In this document: positions 11,301 to 23,031 of the stretch, one piece after another | Layout: every line of letters begins with the position of its first letter | How positions within the stretch are numbered: position 1 is the first letter of the stretch | NCBI RefSeq assembly: GCF_964340395.1 | Contig: NC_135561.1 | Coordinates: forward strand, 19,391,740 to 19,455,739 | Source: Glandiceps talaboti | Lineage: Eukaryota > Hemichordata > Enteropneusta > Spengelidae | Reading direction: 5' to 3' | Length of the DNA: 64,000 nucleotides | Notes under the pieces: generated by a model | What the model was told of the DNA's origin: nothing | The model's input: only the letters and a program-made list of their open reading frames with translations | Databases searched by the model: none | Program-made: the position numbers and the translations under genes

Positions 11301-11560
11301 ATATGAACGTACATATCAAATGTGTATGCTGTATGTATTTTGCTGAAATGTTCTTTATCAGTGCGTCATCATTGGTGTGTGTTTCCGTGGAATTTTGAAA
11401 TTGTGTGCAAAGTGAACAGAGTATCTCTAATTTTGAATGGATGATATCAGTATTTTTCATTTAGTCACGATTATTCCATTTTGGTTTCCGCCATCTTTAA
11501 ATGTCAAAACACAAGCCTAACAAAAAAACGAAAGTATTTAAAATAAATGAAGAGCGGCGT
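8341..11560. other. Intergenic stretch with no recognised gene
   Basis: AT-rich DNA with short random open frames only. The only structure noted is a short tandem repeat near 10275-10345 (AAGCTGCACTAGCT twice). Confidence 0.5.
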
Positions 11561-11565
11561 CCTTT

Positions 11566-11634
11566 TATAAAGAAGTTTGTGGTTTACCGTTGATGGCGCC
11601 CAAACTGTTTACCTGACGACGCCTAGTGACGTCA
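11566..11634 (+). promoter_or_regulatory. Candidate EFHC1 core promoter: TATA-like box and CRE
   Basis: TATAAA lies at 11566-11571 and the palindromic cAMP-response element TGACGTCA at 11627-11634, the latter 70 bases before the EFHC1 start codon. The surrounding 11560-11700 is richer in CG dinucleotides than its flanks. The transcription start is not known, and the TATA box may be fortuitous. Confidence 0.35.
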
Positions 11635-11703
11635 TTGCCTAGCTACCAACACAGAATACTACAGTGTTTTCAGCGTTGCAGCAACAGTCGGCATTCTGCA
11701 ATC

Positions 11704-11748
11704 ATGTCGCTGCCATTTCTGCCTGGAAATACCTTTAACGACCCAACA
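11704..11748 (+). CDS. EFHC1: EFHC1 coding exon 1
   Basis: 15 codons from the ATG to a GTAAGT donor, phase 0. It encodes the family N-terminus with the L-P-F-L-P-G motif. It is too short to be found by open-frame length alone. Confidence 0.9.
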
Positions 11749-14700
11749 GTAAGTTTTCATTTTATGTCTAAGTGTAGATCAACTCAGTAATTTTCTTAAA
11801 GAATTCATTTTTGTACTCTACAATCCCGCATTTTGCGTGAATTTCCCTGTTATTTTCTGAGTGTTCGCAATATCTTTGCAACGGCAGCCATGTTGAAATA
11901 TCCCCAATGGTTTCTAAGTCGCAAGTGTTCGTTTACTTCTTAAAAATAATAACTTTCCTGAGAATATTTAGTGGTATTATAATAATAGGTTTGTAGTATG
12001 GTTTTAGATATAATTATTGACGAGAAACATTTCTTACTCCGCCGCTACTACCTTTGTGCAGCCGAACATGTTTTATTTCTAGTTTGTTTCAATGTTTGTG
12101 TTTTGCTTCTCGAGACACCAACCAACCTTCAAATGATATTTTTTACATCCATGATTCAACAACCTTTGGAACGATTTTCTGTTTTGAATGAAACTGAAAA
12201 TTAAGAACACAAAAAAGGATGGCAAAATAATTCACTAGATACTGATGCACTGGTAAATTTACGTCTCAACAGAAAAGCAAATATCACCTAGCACATAGCC
12301 TTGACTACAAAAATGGGTACTCCCTGCCAAGGAGGCCAGAAATTGGCATCGGTGGAGAACCCCTTCCAGTCAATCAACTCACCGAATCTGAGCTTGACGA
12401 CTTGGCTAATATGAGACCAACCCTAACATATGGTCAAGCTAAACAAGCACCGCCAGAAGACTTTATTCCAGCTCATGTTGCCTTTGACAAGAAGGTAAGT
12501 TTTGAATGTTAAAAGTAACTCAACATACATGTACACATTAGAATAGATTATGAAATCAAGAGTGGATTTTTTCTTCTTTATTTTTATTCCATTAACATTT
12601 GTCTGTAAGAGAATAAACGAAAAGAGACACAGATTTGTTGATCACAGTAATTTGACCAGAGCAAGTGCATTTTTCATCTTCTTGGGAAATTTCATACATG
12701 TATGTACACATTGTAACTATAGCTTGCCATTTACAGATGGGGGGGGGGGGGGGGTGCACCAAATCTTGAGGGTGACATTGGTAAAAATCATAGACCCTCC
12801 ACCAAGTCTATGGTAAAATTCAGAAATCTCTAAAAAAAATTATATCTGTATGAATATTAGAGTAGTTATTGCCACAGAGGAACTTGCAGTTGTGATGACT
12901 GACTCCTAACTCTCAAAATAAGGATTAGAAGGTGAAATTTTAAAGCAAAATTCTTTGATTTACAGGTGTTAAAATTCAGTGCATACTTCAGACAAACTGT
13001 GCATGAGAGTCCAAATGAATATTTTCGTATCCGTCCAGTCAACATTTTCTATTACTTGGAAGATGACAGCATATCAGTTGTGGAGCCCCATGTTGAAAAT
13101 AGTGGAATGCCACAAGGTAAACTGATCAAACGTCAACGGTTACCCAAGAACGACCAGGGAGACCACTGGCACTGGAAGGATTTCAATCTCGGAATCAACG
13201 TTACATTTTATGGAAAGGTTTTCCGTGTTGTGGACTGTGACTTGTTTACACAGGTGAGTTTTCCAATCACAGAATCAATGCTTCGTTTTATGGAAAAGTT
13301 TTTCCATGTTACAGAGAAAATGTCTTCAGCATTATATTTTGCTAAAACTAAAACTAAGCATGGTGTGCTGCTACATGTTGTTCAACAAAATCTGTCAATA
13401 AATTCTGTTACATGGGGTCATGTACAGTATTTAGAAAATGGTGATTTTGAAGATTATTAATGTAAGAAATGAATCAATGATTATGAAATATGGCAAATAT
13501 CAAGTTACATTTGTATAGACTCTTTATTTTGACAGTTATAACAAAATATAAAAGATGTGATTATGAGTTATGAGAAAGTACAGTATGTCAGTTTCTTGTG
13601 CTAGAGGACAACTTTGCCAAAGAGAACACACAATTTTAAAATTTCAGTAACTTTAACAATATCAACCATTATGATGGAAGAAGTATAACGAAACAGTGCT
13701 GAGTTAATTTTGATCAAATATTCAACATTTTTACTACAATAACACGTCCAAGTTCAAATGATTCCAAACTTGTTACCAGAATGTACACTGCAGTAATTGG
13801 TGAAAGTGAGTTACTCAACGATTCTATTTTCTTTTTCACTTGTTTTGTAGAATTTCATGGCTCAGGAAGGTATTGATCTAAATGGTTGTGAAGCAATCCC
13901 AGCTGATCCATACAATAATAATCGCAAAGAGTCAGCAGCGTTACAAATGTTCAACACGCCGTCCAACTTTGACAAACTGAAACAGTTTCTGGAGCTGGAT
14001 CGCAAAGTCTTACGATTCTACTGTATGTGGGATGACCGTGACAGCATGTTTGGTGAAATCCGTCCCTATATCCTCCAGTACTATCTCGTAGATGATACAG
14101 TGGAGGTCCGGGAAGTTCATGAACCCAATGACGGTCGTGATCCATTCCCTCTTCTTTTACGCCGTCAAAAACTGCCAAAAGATAGAACCAAGGTTGAATG
14201 TAAGTACACGTAGTTGTCTTGTACACAGAAATAGAGAAAACACTCACTTACTAGGTACATATCTACTGGTAGCCATTTTTGTACTCACGCCAGATAATCA
14301 CCTCATACATGTTCACTGAGTTCAGTTCTTATAAGGGATAAGGTAGCCATGGATAATGACATTAGTTCCTATGTGTAGGCAAAAAATTGTACATGATGTA
14401 CAACATTCGGTTCAAAATTTCTACTCAAAGAGTAAACAAATTTGAAGGGAAAATCAAATTTTCGTTGACGTTTTCTCAGCATCCTCAAGGGTCACTGAGA
14501 GATGTAGTACAATGGTTTTATTATGTTATTTTGCAAGCCCCTGAGTACGAAAAATGAAGCTGAAAGTTTTCAACAGTTTTCATATTATAGTCAGGACATT
14601 TATACTACAATGTGTTTTGTTTTTGATTGAAGATCAAGAAGATTGTAACCAAAAAATGTTTAAAAGTTTTTGCCTTGTTTGGTAATGAAAGGAGATGAAA

Positions 14701-17229
14701 ATGTAGCCTGTATGCATGTGAGTGTATATATGTTTGCGTTTTTCAACATCATATATGCGCTTGTCTAGTCTGCATTGTGTTATGTGTTTAACCTTTGCAC
14801 AGCATGGAAAAACAACACAACTAAAATCTATCAATGTTTCTACTTAACAGCTTCTTTCCCATCTGTCGTTATGGAACTGTCTGACCACGAGATCAAGGAC
14901 TGGTATACCCCAAGAGATTTTTGCATCGGCAAAACAATTTATATCTACAACCGTCGTTTCCTTATCTACGATGTTGATGAATTCACTAAGCAGTACCTAA
15001 ACCTGAAGTATGGTCTTACTGACTTCACACCTATGGATGTTAAGGGCAGTGGACATAGTGTAGCCAGGGCTGATTTACCACCATACAACGGTTTTGGTTC
15101 ATTGGAAGATTCATTGCAGTCTTGCCTCTCCCTCATCCCACAACCACCCAAGAAAGACTTCATCAAAATGTTGGAGAATGATCACAAGGTTCTTCGTTTT
15201 GCTGGTGTCATGGTACGTACTATTGACTTTGCGTGTGTGTAAGTGTGTCTCTGTGTGTGTATATATATATATGTGTGTGTGTGTGTAAGTCTGTGTGTAT
15301 GCTGGTAATTGAGATCACTATTTGCGTTCATATTTTTGACAGTGAAGGCACAACATTTGTGACATGAATTGTGAAATTATGTGTTTATATATTCTGATAC
15401 AGGGGTAGAAGTTGAGATTTTTCATTTTGGAGATAATCAGTGCTACATATTGAAATGTACTTAGTGATAGTAATCAAGTTATTGATGTATACTTAAATCA
15501 TTGGCAAAACTCAAACTGATTTTAATAAAGGTCTGTGATTGTACATGTATGTTGTAGAATTGTTTTTGGATTTATTAAAATCTAATAATAACTATTTTGT
15601 TTGTATCCCTTCTGTAGGACTCTGTCAGACCAGAAGACCAAGGTCGTCGTTTCATCATCAGCTATCGTTTAGCTGATGATATGATGATGATCTATGAACC
15701 ACCAGTTCGTAATTCCGGTATTATCAGTGGTAAATTCCTAGAAAGAACGAGAGTTGCCAAACCCAGCAGTAGACCAGAACGTCCAGAGTTCTACGGTCCA
15801 CAAGACATGTATATTGGTGCATGTATTGAAGTGTTTAACCATAGATTCCGTATAGTTGATGCTGATGACTTTGTTCTTTTCTACCTTGAGCAATGTGCAT
15901 CTGACTTCCCTGGAAGTGAGAGAACCATTCAATCCATCAGGGAACTTAAGATGTCTCAAGCTGGAGCACCCAAACAGGCACCCATCAAGGGAGCTCCCCT
16001 TGAATTGAAACGAACGTGAGTATTTGCAATATCTCATCTTAATGAGGTAATGTAGGTTATGTGCATTAAACAAAGTTACAAACTGTCAACAATAAAGCAC
16101 TTATAAGTTGTATTTGGTATCCATCACTTAATTACTACAATTGTCAAAATCGGCACTGCAATGGGGGTGGGGGAGGGGCTTGTCCAATATTGGCATGGCA
16201 ACATGTTTGTATGAAAAATAGTGTCAAAATTATGGTACAAGGTGTATATTCCAATTCTACTAAAGTTTCCCTTCTGTTACAAGATTTTAGCAAAAACACT
16301 GCAGTGGTAGATACCAAGTTGAAAGTAATATGTAATGTGCATGATTACTTATCAGATATCAATTTAATATCTCCACAGACCTGGTGACAGAGACAGACTT
16401 GTCAAAGAAATACAAGCACAGCTGAGAAAGGCCAACTACTTAAATCACATGACACTTCGTGATGCTTTCCTGGGCTATGACAGAGATAGAACTGGTAAAA
16501 TCGACGTGGCTGGACTGAAGAGTGTCTGTAGGAGAAATAATTTACCAATAGATGATGACATCATTGATGCTGTAAGTAGAGCTATACACCCCTATTCTTC
16601 TTCTGGAATATTCTAATTGTATTGTATTAGACTTCACCATTGTGTAAAATAGGTGCCAAGTGTATATGAGAAGTGTTGTCATACATTTGGCCCAGTTCAG
16701 ATTAGGATTTGTCTAGCAGAGCTTATAGAAAAAGTTGATTCAGAACAAAATAATAATAATCCTATGTAATCCTTATGGCCCTACTGATAAGATAACACTA
16801 AACACTAGTGTGGAACCTGGGATTTAAACCCGGGTCTTTTAAGTTCAAGGCCCAGTTTGGATAAAGATTCGAATTAATGTGTGAAAAGCCGTTGTCTGAC
16901 AGAGTACAGAAACAGTTGGTTGATTGAGAGTAGAAATTATAAACTGATTTTTATCTCTTACTACCCATAATAGTGAGGGTTGGGAAAGACCAAATTTTTG
17001 TGCATCACAAGAAAGTACTGTGCGTCAGTGGCATGTCAAATCAGTACAATGAACACATCGGTCAAAGTTCTTTGTCACACATTCTACTGTTCATTGACAA
17101 AGATGGTGTTAATATGAAAATTAACAAATTTTTTCTTCTTTCTTTCTACAGCTGATAGCAGAATGTGCTCTGAACAATGATGGAATGATAGATTACGATG
17201 GATTCATCCGTTTCCTCAACTGGGCATAA
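11704..17229 (+). CDS. EFHC1: EFHC1 orthologue (DM10 and EF-hand protein, myoclonin-1 family), 8 coding exons
   Basis: Encodes a 644-aa protein that follows vertebrate EFHC1 end to end (about 640 aa). The family binds microtubules in ciliary axonemes and is a microtubule inner protein of doublets. Coding exons: 11704-11748, 12273-12494, 12966-13253, 13851-14199, 14851-15212, 15618-16015, 16379-16571 and 17152-17229. All introns are GT-AG and phases join without a stop. Three DM10 domains lie at about residues 90-195, 237-357 and 414-520, and an EF-hand-like region at 570-640. The N-terminus M-S-L-P-F-L-P-G-N and the blocks [14 protein letters not shown] and P-P-Y-N-G-F-G are family hallmarks. 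The EF loop (residues 589-600) has Gly at position 12 instead of Glu/Asp. EFHC2 is excluded by its longer length and different N-terminal third. Confidence 0.95.
12273..12494 (+). CDS. EFHC1: EFHC1 coding exon 2
   Basis: 74 codons between a CAACAG acceptor and a GTAAGT donor, phase 0 at both ends. It contains R-R-P-E-I-G-I-G-G and [11 protein letters not shown], which lead into the first DM10 domain. Confidence 0.93.
12966..13253 (+). CDS. EFHC1: EFHC1 coding exon 3 (DM10 domain 1)
   Basis: 96 codons, phase 0, acceptor TTTACAG and donor GTGAGT. It has Y-Y-L-E-D-D-S, then G-D-H-W-H-W-K-D and V-F-R-V-V-D-C-D. The frame stays open about 70 codons into the next intron, but the donor and the match to EFHC1 put the exon end here. 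Confidence 0.94.
13851..14199 (+). CDS. EFHC1: EFHC1 coding exon 4 (start of DM10 domain 2)
   Basis: 116 codons plus one base, acceptor TTTTGTAG and donor GTAAGT. It contains [17 protein letters not shown] and the [16 protein letters not shown] block. The split codon TCT is completed by exon 5. Confidence 0.94.
14851..15212 (+). CDS. EFHC1: EFHC1 coding exon 5 (end of DM10 domain 2)
   Basis: Two bases completing a codon plus 120 codons, donor GTACGT. It includes the W-Y-T-P-R-D-F motif, [10 protein letters not shown] and the linker L-P-P-Y-N-G-F-G, and begins DM10 domain 3 (K-V-L-R-F). Confidence 0.94.
15618..16015 (+). CDS. EFHC1: EFHC1 coding exon 6 (DM10 domain 3)
   Basis: 132 codons plus two bases, acceptor TTCTGTAG and donor GTGAGT. 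It contains [15 protein letters not shown] and F-R-I-V-D-A-D-D-F, the end of the third DM10 domain, then a basic linker. Confidence 0.94.
16379..16571 (+). CDS. EFHC1: EFHC1 coding exon 7 (EF-hand region)
   Basis: One base completing a Thr codon plus 64 codons, ending at a GTAAGT donor, phase 0. It carries the EF-like loop [12 protein letters not shown]. Loop position 12 is Gly, so canonical calcium binding is doubtful. Confidence 0.92.
16690..16880 (+). repeat. Interspersed repeat in EFHC1 intron 7
   Basis: A segment with GCAGAGCTTATAGAAAAAGT, ATCCTTATGGCC and AACCTGGGATTTAAACCCGG resembles segments near 34610-34730 and 41930-42060. It looks like an old SINE or MITE family; class not determined. 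Confidence 0.4.
16975..17055 (+). repeat. Interspersed GCATCACAAGAAA / GTGGCATGTCAAAT repeat (copy)
   Basis: It shares TTTGTGCATCACAAGAAA and GCGTCAGTGGCATGTCAAAT with copies at 29540-29660, 39525-39670 and 45190-45310 (minus) and at 63655-63720 and 63805-63865 (plus). The class is unknown. Confidence 0.5.
17152..17229 (+). CDS. EFHC1: EFHC1 coding exon 8 and stop
   Basis: 25 codons and TAA, after a TTTCTACAG acceptor. It encodes the second, degenerate EF-like helix pair ([15 protein letters not shown]) and ends N-W-A. Confidence 0.92.
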   Translation: MIAECALNNDGMIDYDGFIRFLNWA

Positions 17230-17577
17230 ATTAATATCAAGAACTATGTAATTAATTCTACAACAAAATTGATGGGGGAGGGGGAATAAATTGTCACATA
17301 TGTTGACCAAAAAAAAGTGACCAACTTTTCAGTTTAAAAAAATTAAAGAACTCTACCAAGTTTGTATATATGAAGAAAAACAACTACATTTCCAACCTAT
17401 CTATCATAAAAATTGAAAAGTTTCATTTGACTTCCATAAATGGTTTTCTAACGATTACCAACATCTACACAAACTGTATATTATATTGGTGGTCAGCTTA
17501 TAACATTCGTCACATGTTATGGACTATTAAATGATAAATTTCAACCTTTTTTTCCCTGCAAATACCCCAAAGTTGTA

Positions 17578-17792
17578 AATAAAGACTATGAAAATGTGTA
17601 GGTGTACAATATACAGTAGTCTAGTCTGGGTTTAGTTTTCCAATGTAGTATGTATAGTCAATAAATGGTTCAACTTTTTACAACAAAAACTGTCACATTA
17701 TTAAAATTGAATATTTCTAGACACAGCTTATGTTATTGGTATTTTTATGTATTTACTAAAAGTGTTCTGTTCAATGTCAAATTTTCAATAAA
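17578..17792 (+). terminator. EFHC1: EFHC1 polyadenylation signals
   Basis: AATAAA occurs at 17578-17583 and 17787-17792. The second is followed about 30 bases on by a GT-rich stretch (TTTGTGTGTTTATAG), the usual arrangement for cleavage and polyadenylation, so I favour it as the main end. That gives a 3' UTR of about 580 bases. Confidence 0.55.
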
Positions 17793-17879
17793 AACGAGTT
17801 GAAGTGATACCCGTTGCATTGATTTGTGTGTTTATAGTGATTGCTGAAGGTCTATATGTCATGTATTATGAACTCCTTT

Positions 17880-18140
17880 GAGGAGTCATGATGGTTGGAC
17901 AGTTAGAGTGGTTGGCTTGGAATCTACAAGCTGCAGGTTGAGCCACGTCACTGTCGTTTGTTGTGGACTGGTTTTAGTCTGATTCCTGGGGTATGACTTG
18001 AACCACTAAGCCCCTAACCCACCTCTGTAATTGGGGATCTGATAGGATGCAGGTTGCTATGTGAAGGTTTGGCTATGTGCTTATAGATGCTGCAATGGGT
18101 GGTATTCTCCTCAGGGCTTGAAATATAAAGGGTCGTCATT
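17880..18140 (+). mobile_element. tRNA-derived SINE-like element
   Basis: A head with GGACAGTTAGAGTGGTTGGC (box A-like) and GCAGGTTGAGCC (box B-like) is followed by GGGGATCTGATAGGATGCAG and a tail region shared with 2700-2820 and, inverted, 40430-40690. Internal RNA polymerase III boxes of this kind mark tRNA-derived SINEs. The copy is diverged. Confidence 0.5.
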
Positions 18141-19169
18141 ATACATTTGTAGATCCATGACGGGGAAATACTAGTAATTCTAAAACACTCTGAACACGGT
18201 GTAAAAGTGCTATATAAAATACTCGTACAGTAAAATGTTGATTATCTGACCCAATTATCCGAATTGTTCGGTCATCCGAACTCACTTTGTGTCTCCCCTA
18301 AAAAACTTGTTCTATTCTTGATATCCATGATCTGGTGAATGTGTGAAGTTTCATAAAATAGCAATCTAGAATGAATGAGAACGAGTTATGTTGCGCTATT
18401 GTTGTACATCATGATTCAGTGAATAAATGGGAGTGTGAATGACTTTCAAGCAATAGATAACTTTACTAGTTATACTGTCGGCCATTTGCAACCCAATTTC
18501 ACTGGTCATGGCTACCCTACCTTAAGTCAGCCTCCCCTATTAAAAAAATAGAATAGTTCATGTCACCAGTGGCGTCAGTCAGATCACGTTTGACACTAGA
18601 ATTTTGGAGATAAAGAATTCAGGAAATAACTCAAAAAGATAAGAAGAGTGAACCAATCAAGTCATATGTGTTATAAACCTAACAGAAACCTAAAGCTTGA
18701 TTAACCAAGTAGTATATTGTATTCAGTAAAATGACCCAGAAAATGGGTTTGGGTCTTTGGGGGCTTTGTATAATATACCAGTAATCAGAAATGCAGCAGT
18801 CCGATAAAATGAAGGAAACTGTGATACTAAGGTAGTAGTAGAAGTCAGTTGAGTACCAGGTTGATCATGGAAGTAATTGATTTTATGCATCAATTTTAAT
18901 CCAGTTGTCTATACAGGTTTATACTATAGTTTGGCCATATCTGATAAACTGTACCTATCAAACTTGGACTATGTGTGGTCTGTACAAACTGATTTGACAG
19001 CACAGTAATACTTACACTATTTAATTAATTATCTGTGTCACATCAAATTGTCGTCAATCAAAGTCAACAAGGCGATAGTATCTGAAATACTCTGGTGTTT
19101 ATTTCTAAACAGCAAATATACATTGTAAAATCATCCTCATTACTGCATGAAACATATCACCATGACTAC
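18141..19169. other. No recognised gene
   Basis: AT-rich unique-looking sequence downstream of EFHC1. No open frame of interest and no clear repeat recognised. Confidence 0.5.
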
Positions 19170-19795
19170 GGTACTTGTCATTTACTATGATTATTGGCCA
19201 GTTCCAATGACTTTGGGTTAGTTGCCATAACTACTGGCCATCACCATGACTCAAAGAATAACTGGCCAACCACTATGGTTATTCTCCAATCACCATGACT
19301 ACTTGGCAGTAGCTGCTAGCCAATCAATATGACTACTAACTTTGATCAATCACTATGATTACTGAACAATCACCATGGTTACTTGCCAGTCACCATGACT
19401 ACTTGCCAATCACCATGACTACTTGTCAATCACCATGACTATACTGGCCAATCACCATGGCTATACTGTCCAATCACCATGGCTATACTTGCCTATCACC
19501 ATGGCTATACTGGCCAATCACCATGACTACTGGCCAATCACCATGGCTATACTGGCCAATCACCATGGCTATACTGGCCAATCACCATGGCTATACTGGC
19601 CAATCACCATGGCTATACTGGTCAATCACCATGACTACTTGTCAATCACCATGGCTATACTGGCCTATCACCATGGCTATACTGGCCAATCACCATGGCT
19701 ATACTGGTCAATCACCATGACTACTGGCCAATCACCATGGCTATACTGGCCAATCACCATGGCTACACTGGCCAATCACCATAACAAGAGGCAAA
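19170..19795. repeat. 22-bp minisatellite with CCATGG and TGGCCA
   Basis: The unit is GGCTATACTGGCCAATCACC plus AT. There are about 16 good copies after 19430, preceded by a decayed zone of GACTACTTGCCAATCACCAT variants. Open frames of up to 132 codons over it follow from the repeat. Confidence 0.9.
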
Positions 19796-19953
19796 TCAAC
19801 ATGAATAAGTCTGAGATATGACTTAAAATATTACACTTCAGTTTTACAATACAGTTCTGTTTGTGATAGTGTGTACCTGAAGGTTACATGTGAATTGTCT
19901 CTAACTAAATGTTCTGGTGACTTTCTGTCATATTGAAACATCCTTGTACGTGC

Positions 19954-20340
19954 AGGAATGAAAGTTCATGGACTTTGGGTCCATACTTAGTAATGACAAT
20001 TTATACTCACAAAATCAAAACATTTCTTGGAGGCAAATCCCAAATTTTCACAGACATCTCGTCAGTATTATCAGGGGTGACAATAGCCCATTGTAGTACA
20101 CCCCTGACATTAGTATCATCAAGTGTGACAATAGCCCATTGTAGCACAGCCCTGACATTAGTATCATCAAGTGTGACAATAGCCCATTGTAGCACAGCCC
20201 TGACATTAGTATCAACAAGGGTGACAATAGCCCATTGTAGTACAGCTCTGATGATGCTGACGAGACGTCAACAGAGATTTGGGATTTGCTTCCAAGAAAT
20301 TTGTTGACTCTGTGACTAGAAATTTTCAGGACTAAATTCT
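19954..20340. mobile_element. Fold-back element with an internal 45-bp tandem repeat
   Basis: The left arm (about 19990-20075) contains CATTTCTTGGAGGCAAATCC and ACATCTCGTCAG. The right arm (about 20255-20338), read on the other strand, repeats these blocks. Between them are about 3.5 copies of a 45-bp unit with GTGACAATAGCCCATTGTAG. No coding capacity. A single-arm relative lies at 40760-40900. Confidence 0.65.
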
Positions 20341-21322
20341 TCTACATGTTTTGCATTATTCTTTTCATTTATTCTTCTACATTATTTAAACTACTCAAAC
20401 ACATATGACATCATTCTTTGATTTCTCCCAAAAAATTCAAAAAATTCAAATTTTGATGACCAAGCACTGTTCATTCTTAATCACCTTTATTAATATTACA
20501 TAATAGTGTCAATGCAGATTCATAGCTTAAAAGGTTGTAGTGTGTATTACTATGTATTTACATTGTATGTATGCATATTTTATACATGCACTGATGAAAT
20601 ACATGAAATGGGGCCTCAGTTACATGCTTCATCACTTTCAATTAAAGGAAACATATTTTTGTAAAGAAAAACAAACCGTCAGGCCTGATATACAAGCATT
20701 AATATGCAAGTACAACCTGTGCACATGTATATAGATTATGACATTATACATGATTTAGTAGTCAAAGTAACACATTTTAAAACTGAAAGTGATCCATCTT
20801 ATTGTTAAGCATACATACATGTAATTATTACCGGCATAATTAACTTATCAAAATCTCTTAGTGTGACAAATATTATACATTGTATTACACTAGTGCCTAA
20901 AATCACAAAAGTGTGTATTGCTGCTAAAAAAAATATTATGTGTATCACAATTTGATACATTGTGTCATCATAACTGTCAAAGAAATCTTCACAAAACTCG
21001 TAATCTGGACATTTTTGCTAAACACTTATTTTCTCTTATTTTGCTGGAAAACGAAACAGCATAAAACAGAAGAAGTGACTAAAGTAAATCTTTGCACATT
21101 AACACATACCAGGCTCAGAACATGAGAAATTCATAAAATAGTCTTTGGCAACTAGTTGAAGACTGTAAAGTCACATTTTTCTAGTTGTGGAAAAATCCAG
21201 GTTTACAGTTAAGACATAAGCTAATATCATTGATGGGATGATCTTACATCTCTCAAATAACATTTTATTAAAGCCAACACTATTAGGATATCAAAGTGTA
21301 TCATTAGTAACATCTATCACCC
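20341..21322. other. No recognised gene
   Basis: AT-rich sequence with only short open frames; nothing recognisable on either strand. Confidence 0.5.
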
Positions 21323-21807
21323 AATCTGATTACAATCCGATGTAGTGTACATGTCGCAGTTTCCTTTTGGCTGTTACGTTTACTGCTGTTTGTTCTTTTG
21401 TGAGTGCTCATTTACATACATCTGACACAATACCATAGGTTTTCTGGAGCCACATGAGAGGGCTGAGCAAATTCACTGTAACAGAGAACACACATAATCT
21501 GCTGAAACATATGGGCACAGTACTTCAGAACACTCTGTTCGAAAAGAGCATGAGCACAGAGTGCAGACATTGATGTTATTGTTATTGTTTGGAGGTTTTC
21601 TTAAGTTTCTTTCAATTTTGAATGTTGAGTGTTATATTGTAAAAAGGATTCTGGTTGGCTAATCGTAAATATGAGATTGGGTTTGGGAAAACCTATGGTA
21701 TTGTGTCAGATGTATGTAATGAGTGCCTACAAAAGAACAAACAGCAGTAAGCGTAACAACCAAAAAGAAATTGAGCCATGTACGCTACATCGGATTTTAA
21801 TCAGATT
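21323..21807. mobile_element. Long inverted repeat, arms about 120 bp (fold-back element)
   Basis: The left arm 21323-21443 and right arm 21688-21807 are near reverse complements; both contain CATACATCTGACACAATACC and ACTGCTGTTTGTTCTTTTGT. The loop is about 245 bp. There is no transposase frame, so this is a non-autonomous fold-back or MITE-type element. Confidence 0.7.
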
Positions 21808-23031
21808 TATCTTGTTTCATTATGGTCTATCTATATCACCTACTTTAATACATGCCATCCGACCAAGTGATCATCGTCAGTTGTGATACATATATAAGTT
21901 ATAATGTATGTCAAATTGTACAGCATGCTGTCTGTTCTTATTGCATTTGTATTATTTTTATAAAATGACAAAATGTAAATGTTTGTTATAACACTGAAAG
22001 CACACAGTCCAAAACTCTGAGATTTTCTGAATTATTCATGTATATTGTTGTTGGTGAATTGATTGTCTAGTCCCCATTGGTGCAATGCTGTACTTAGGCT
22101 GCATGTAATATTGTACCATTTATCAATAACAAGTATATGACAGAGTCTCATGGTGTGAGTGTCAGTGTGGCATACTTGTGATATATACAAGGCTGCTTGC
22201 AGTGCAATTCTCAGTACCTGAAATAGAATATTACTGTCTAGGCACATCATAAAAATAACACGCGAGAATAAGTCTAACTTCTTGTTCTATTTGGACCCTG
22301 TAGCATTAAGGTAAAAAGCTATTGAAGGTACTGAGAATTCGATCATGTTCTCTGTGGCTGTACTTCAAGCAAAGTAAGTAAAACATCCAGCAGAAAACAG
22401 TGAAAGAACAGGTGCTAATACATGTACGTCCTCTGGGAGTACTGACACTGCCACTCACACATCATAGGGTTATATGTAATAGTAATTATTACTTTACACA
22501 TGATTATCTGAAACAGTAAATTTTTGTACAAAAAATAACGATGCGTTGATGTACAGGTATGGGATTTTATGTACATAGAGTGATGGAATGCATATTTGCA
22601 TATGGGTAAAAATATAACGATGTGTTGATGTATGTGATTTTGCGTACATAGAATGATCAAATGCATATTTGCATGTGGGTAAAAATATTGTTTTCTGTAT
22701 TATATTGCAGTGTAAAACCAATACATGTACATGTAGTATGTATACACACCAATACAAGTAATCACTGCTATATAAATGACCATAATTGTCATCAGTTTTG
22801 ACTTTGTACTCAACATTTACCAATGACACAATATACATATTATCTCTCCCATACAGTTTCAGAAGTGAGAGGACTTAGGCTTATTAAGGGTTAAATCCAT
22901 CATCAGCTAGTTTCAGCTTTTTTTGGATCAAGGTCAATTTATAATAAGTTTTGGGGATAGACATACGTGATTAGATATCACAATTTTTTGCACCAAAAGA
23001 AAATTCTTTTCTTATAAAATACAACTAAAAA
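21808..23031. other. No gene; contains a two-copy tandem repeat at 22541-22690
   Basis: No recognised gene. At 22541-22690 a unit of about 70-75 bp with GATGTACAGGTATGGGATTT-like sequence, then ATGCATATTTGCAT and GGGTAAAAATAT, occurs twice in tandem. Confidence 0.5.

Noticed and set aside
12966-13460. EFHC1 exon 3 read through to the stop at 13460
   Set aside because: A GTGAGT donor at 13254 and exact continuation of the family alignment in exon 4 show that the rest is intron.
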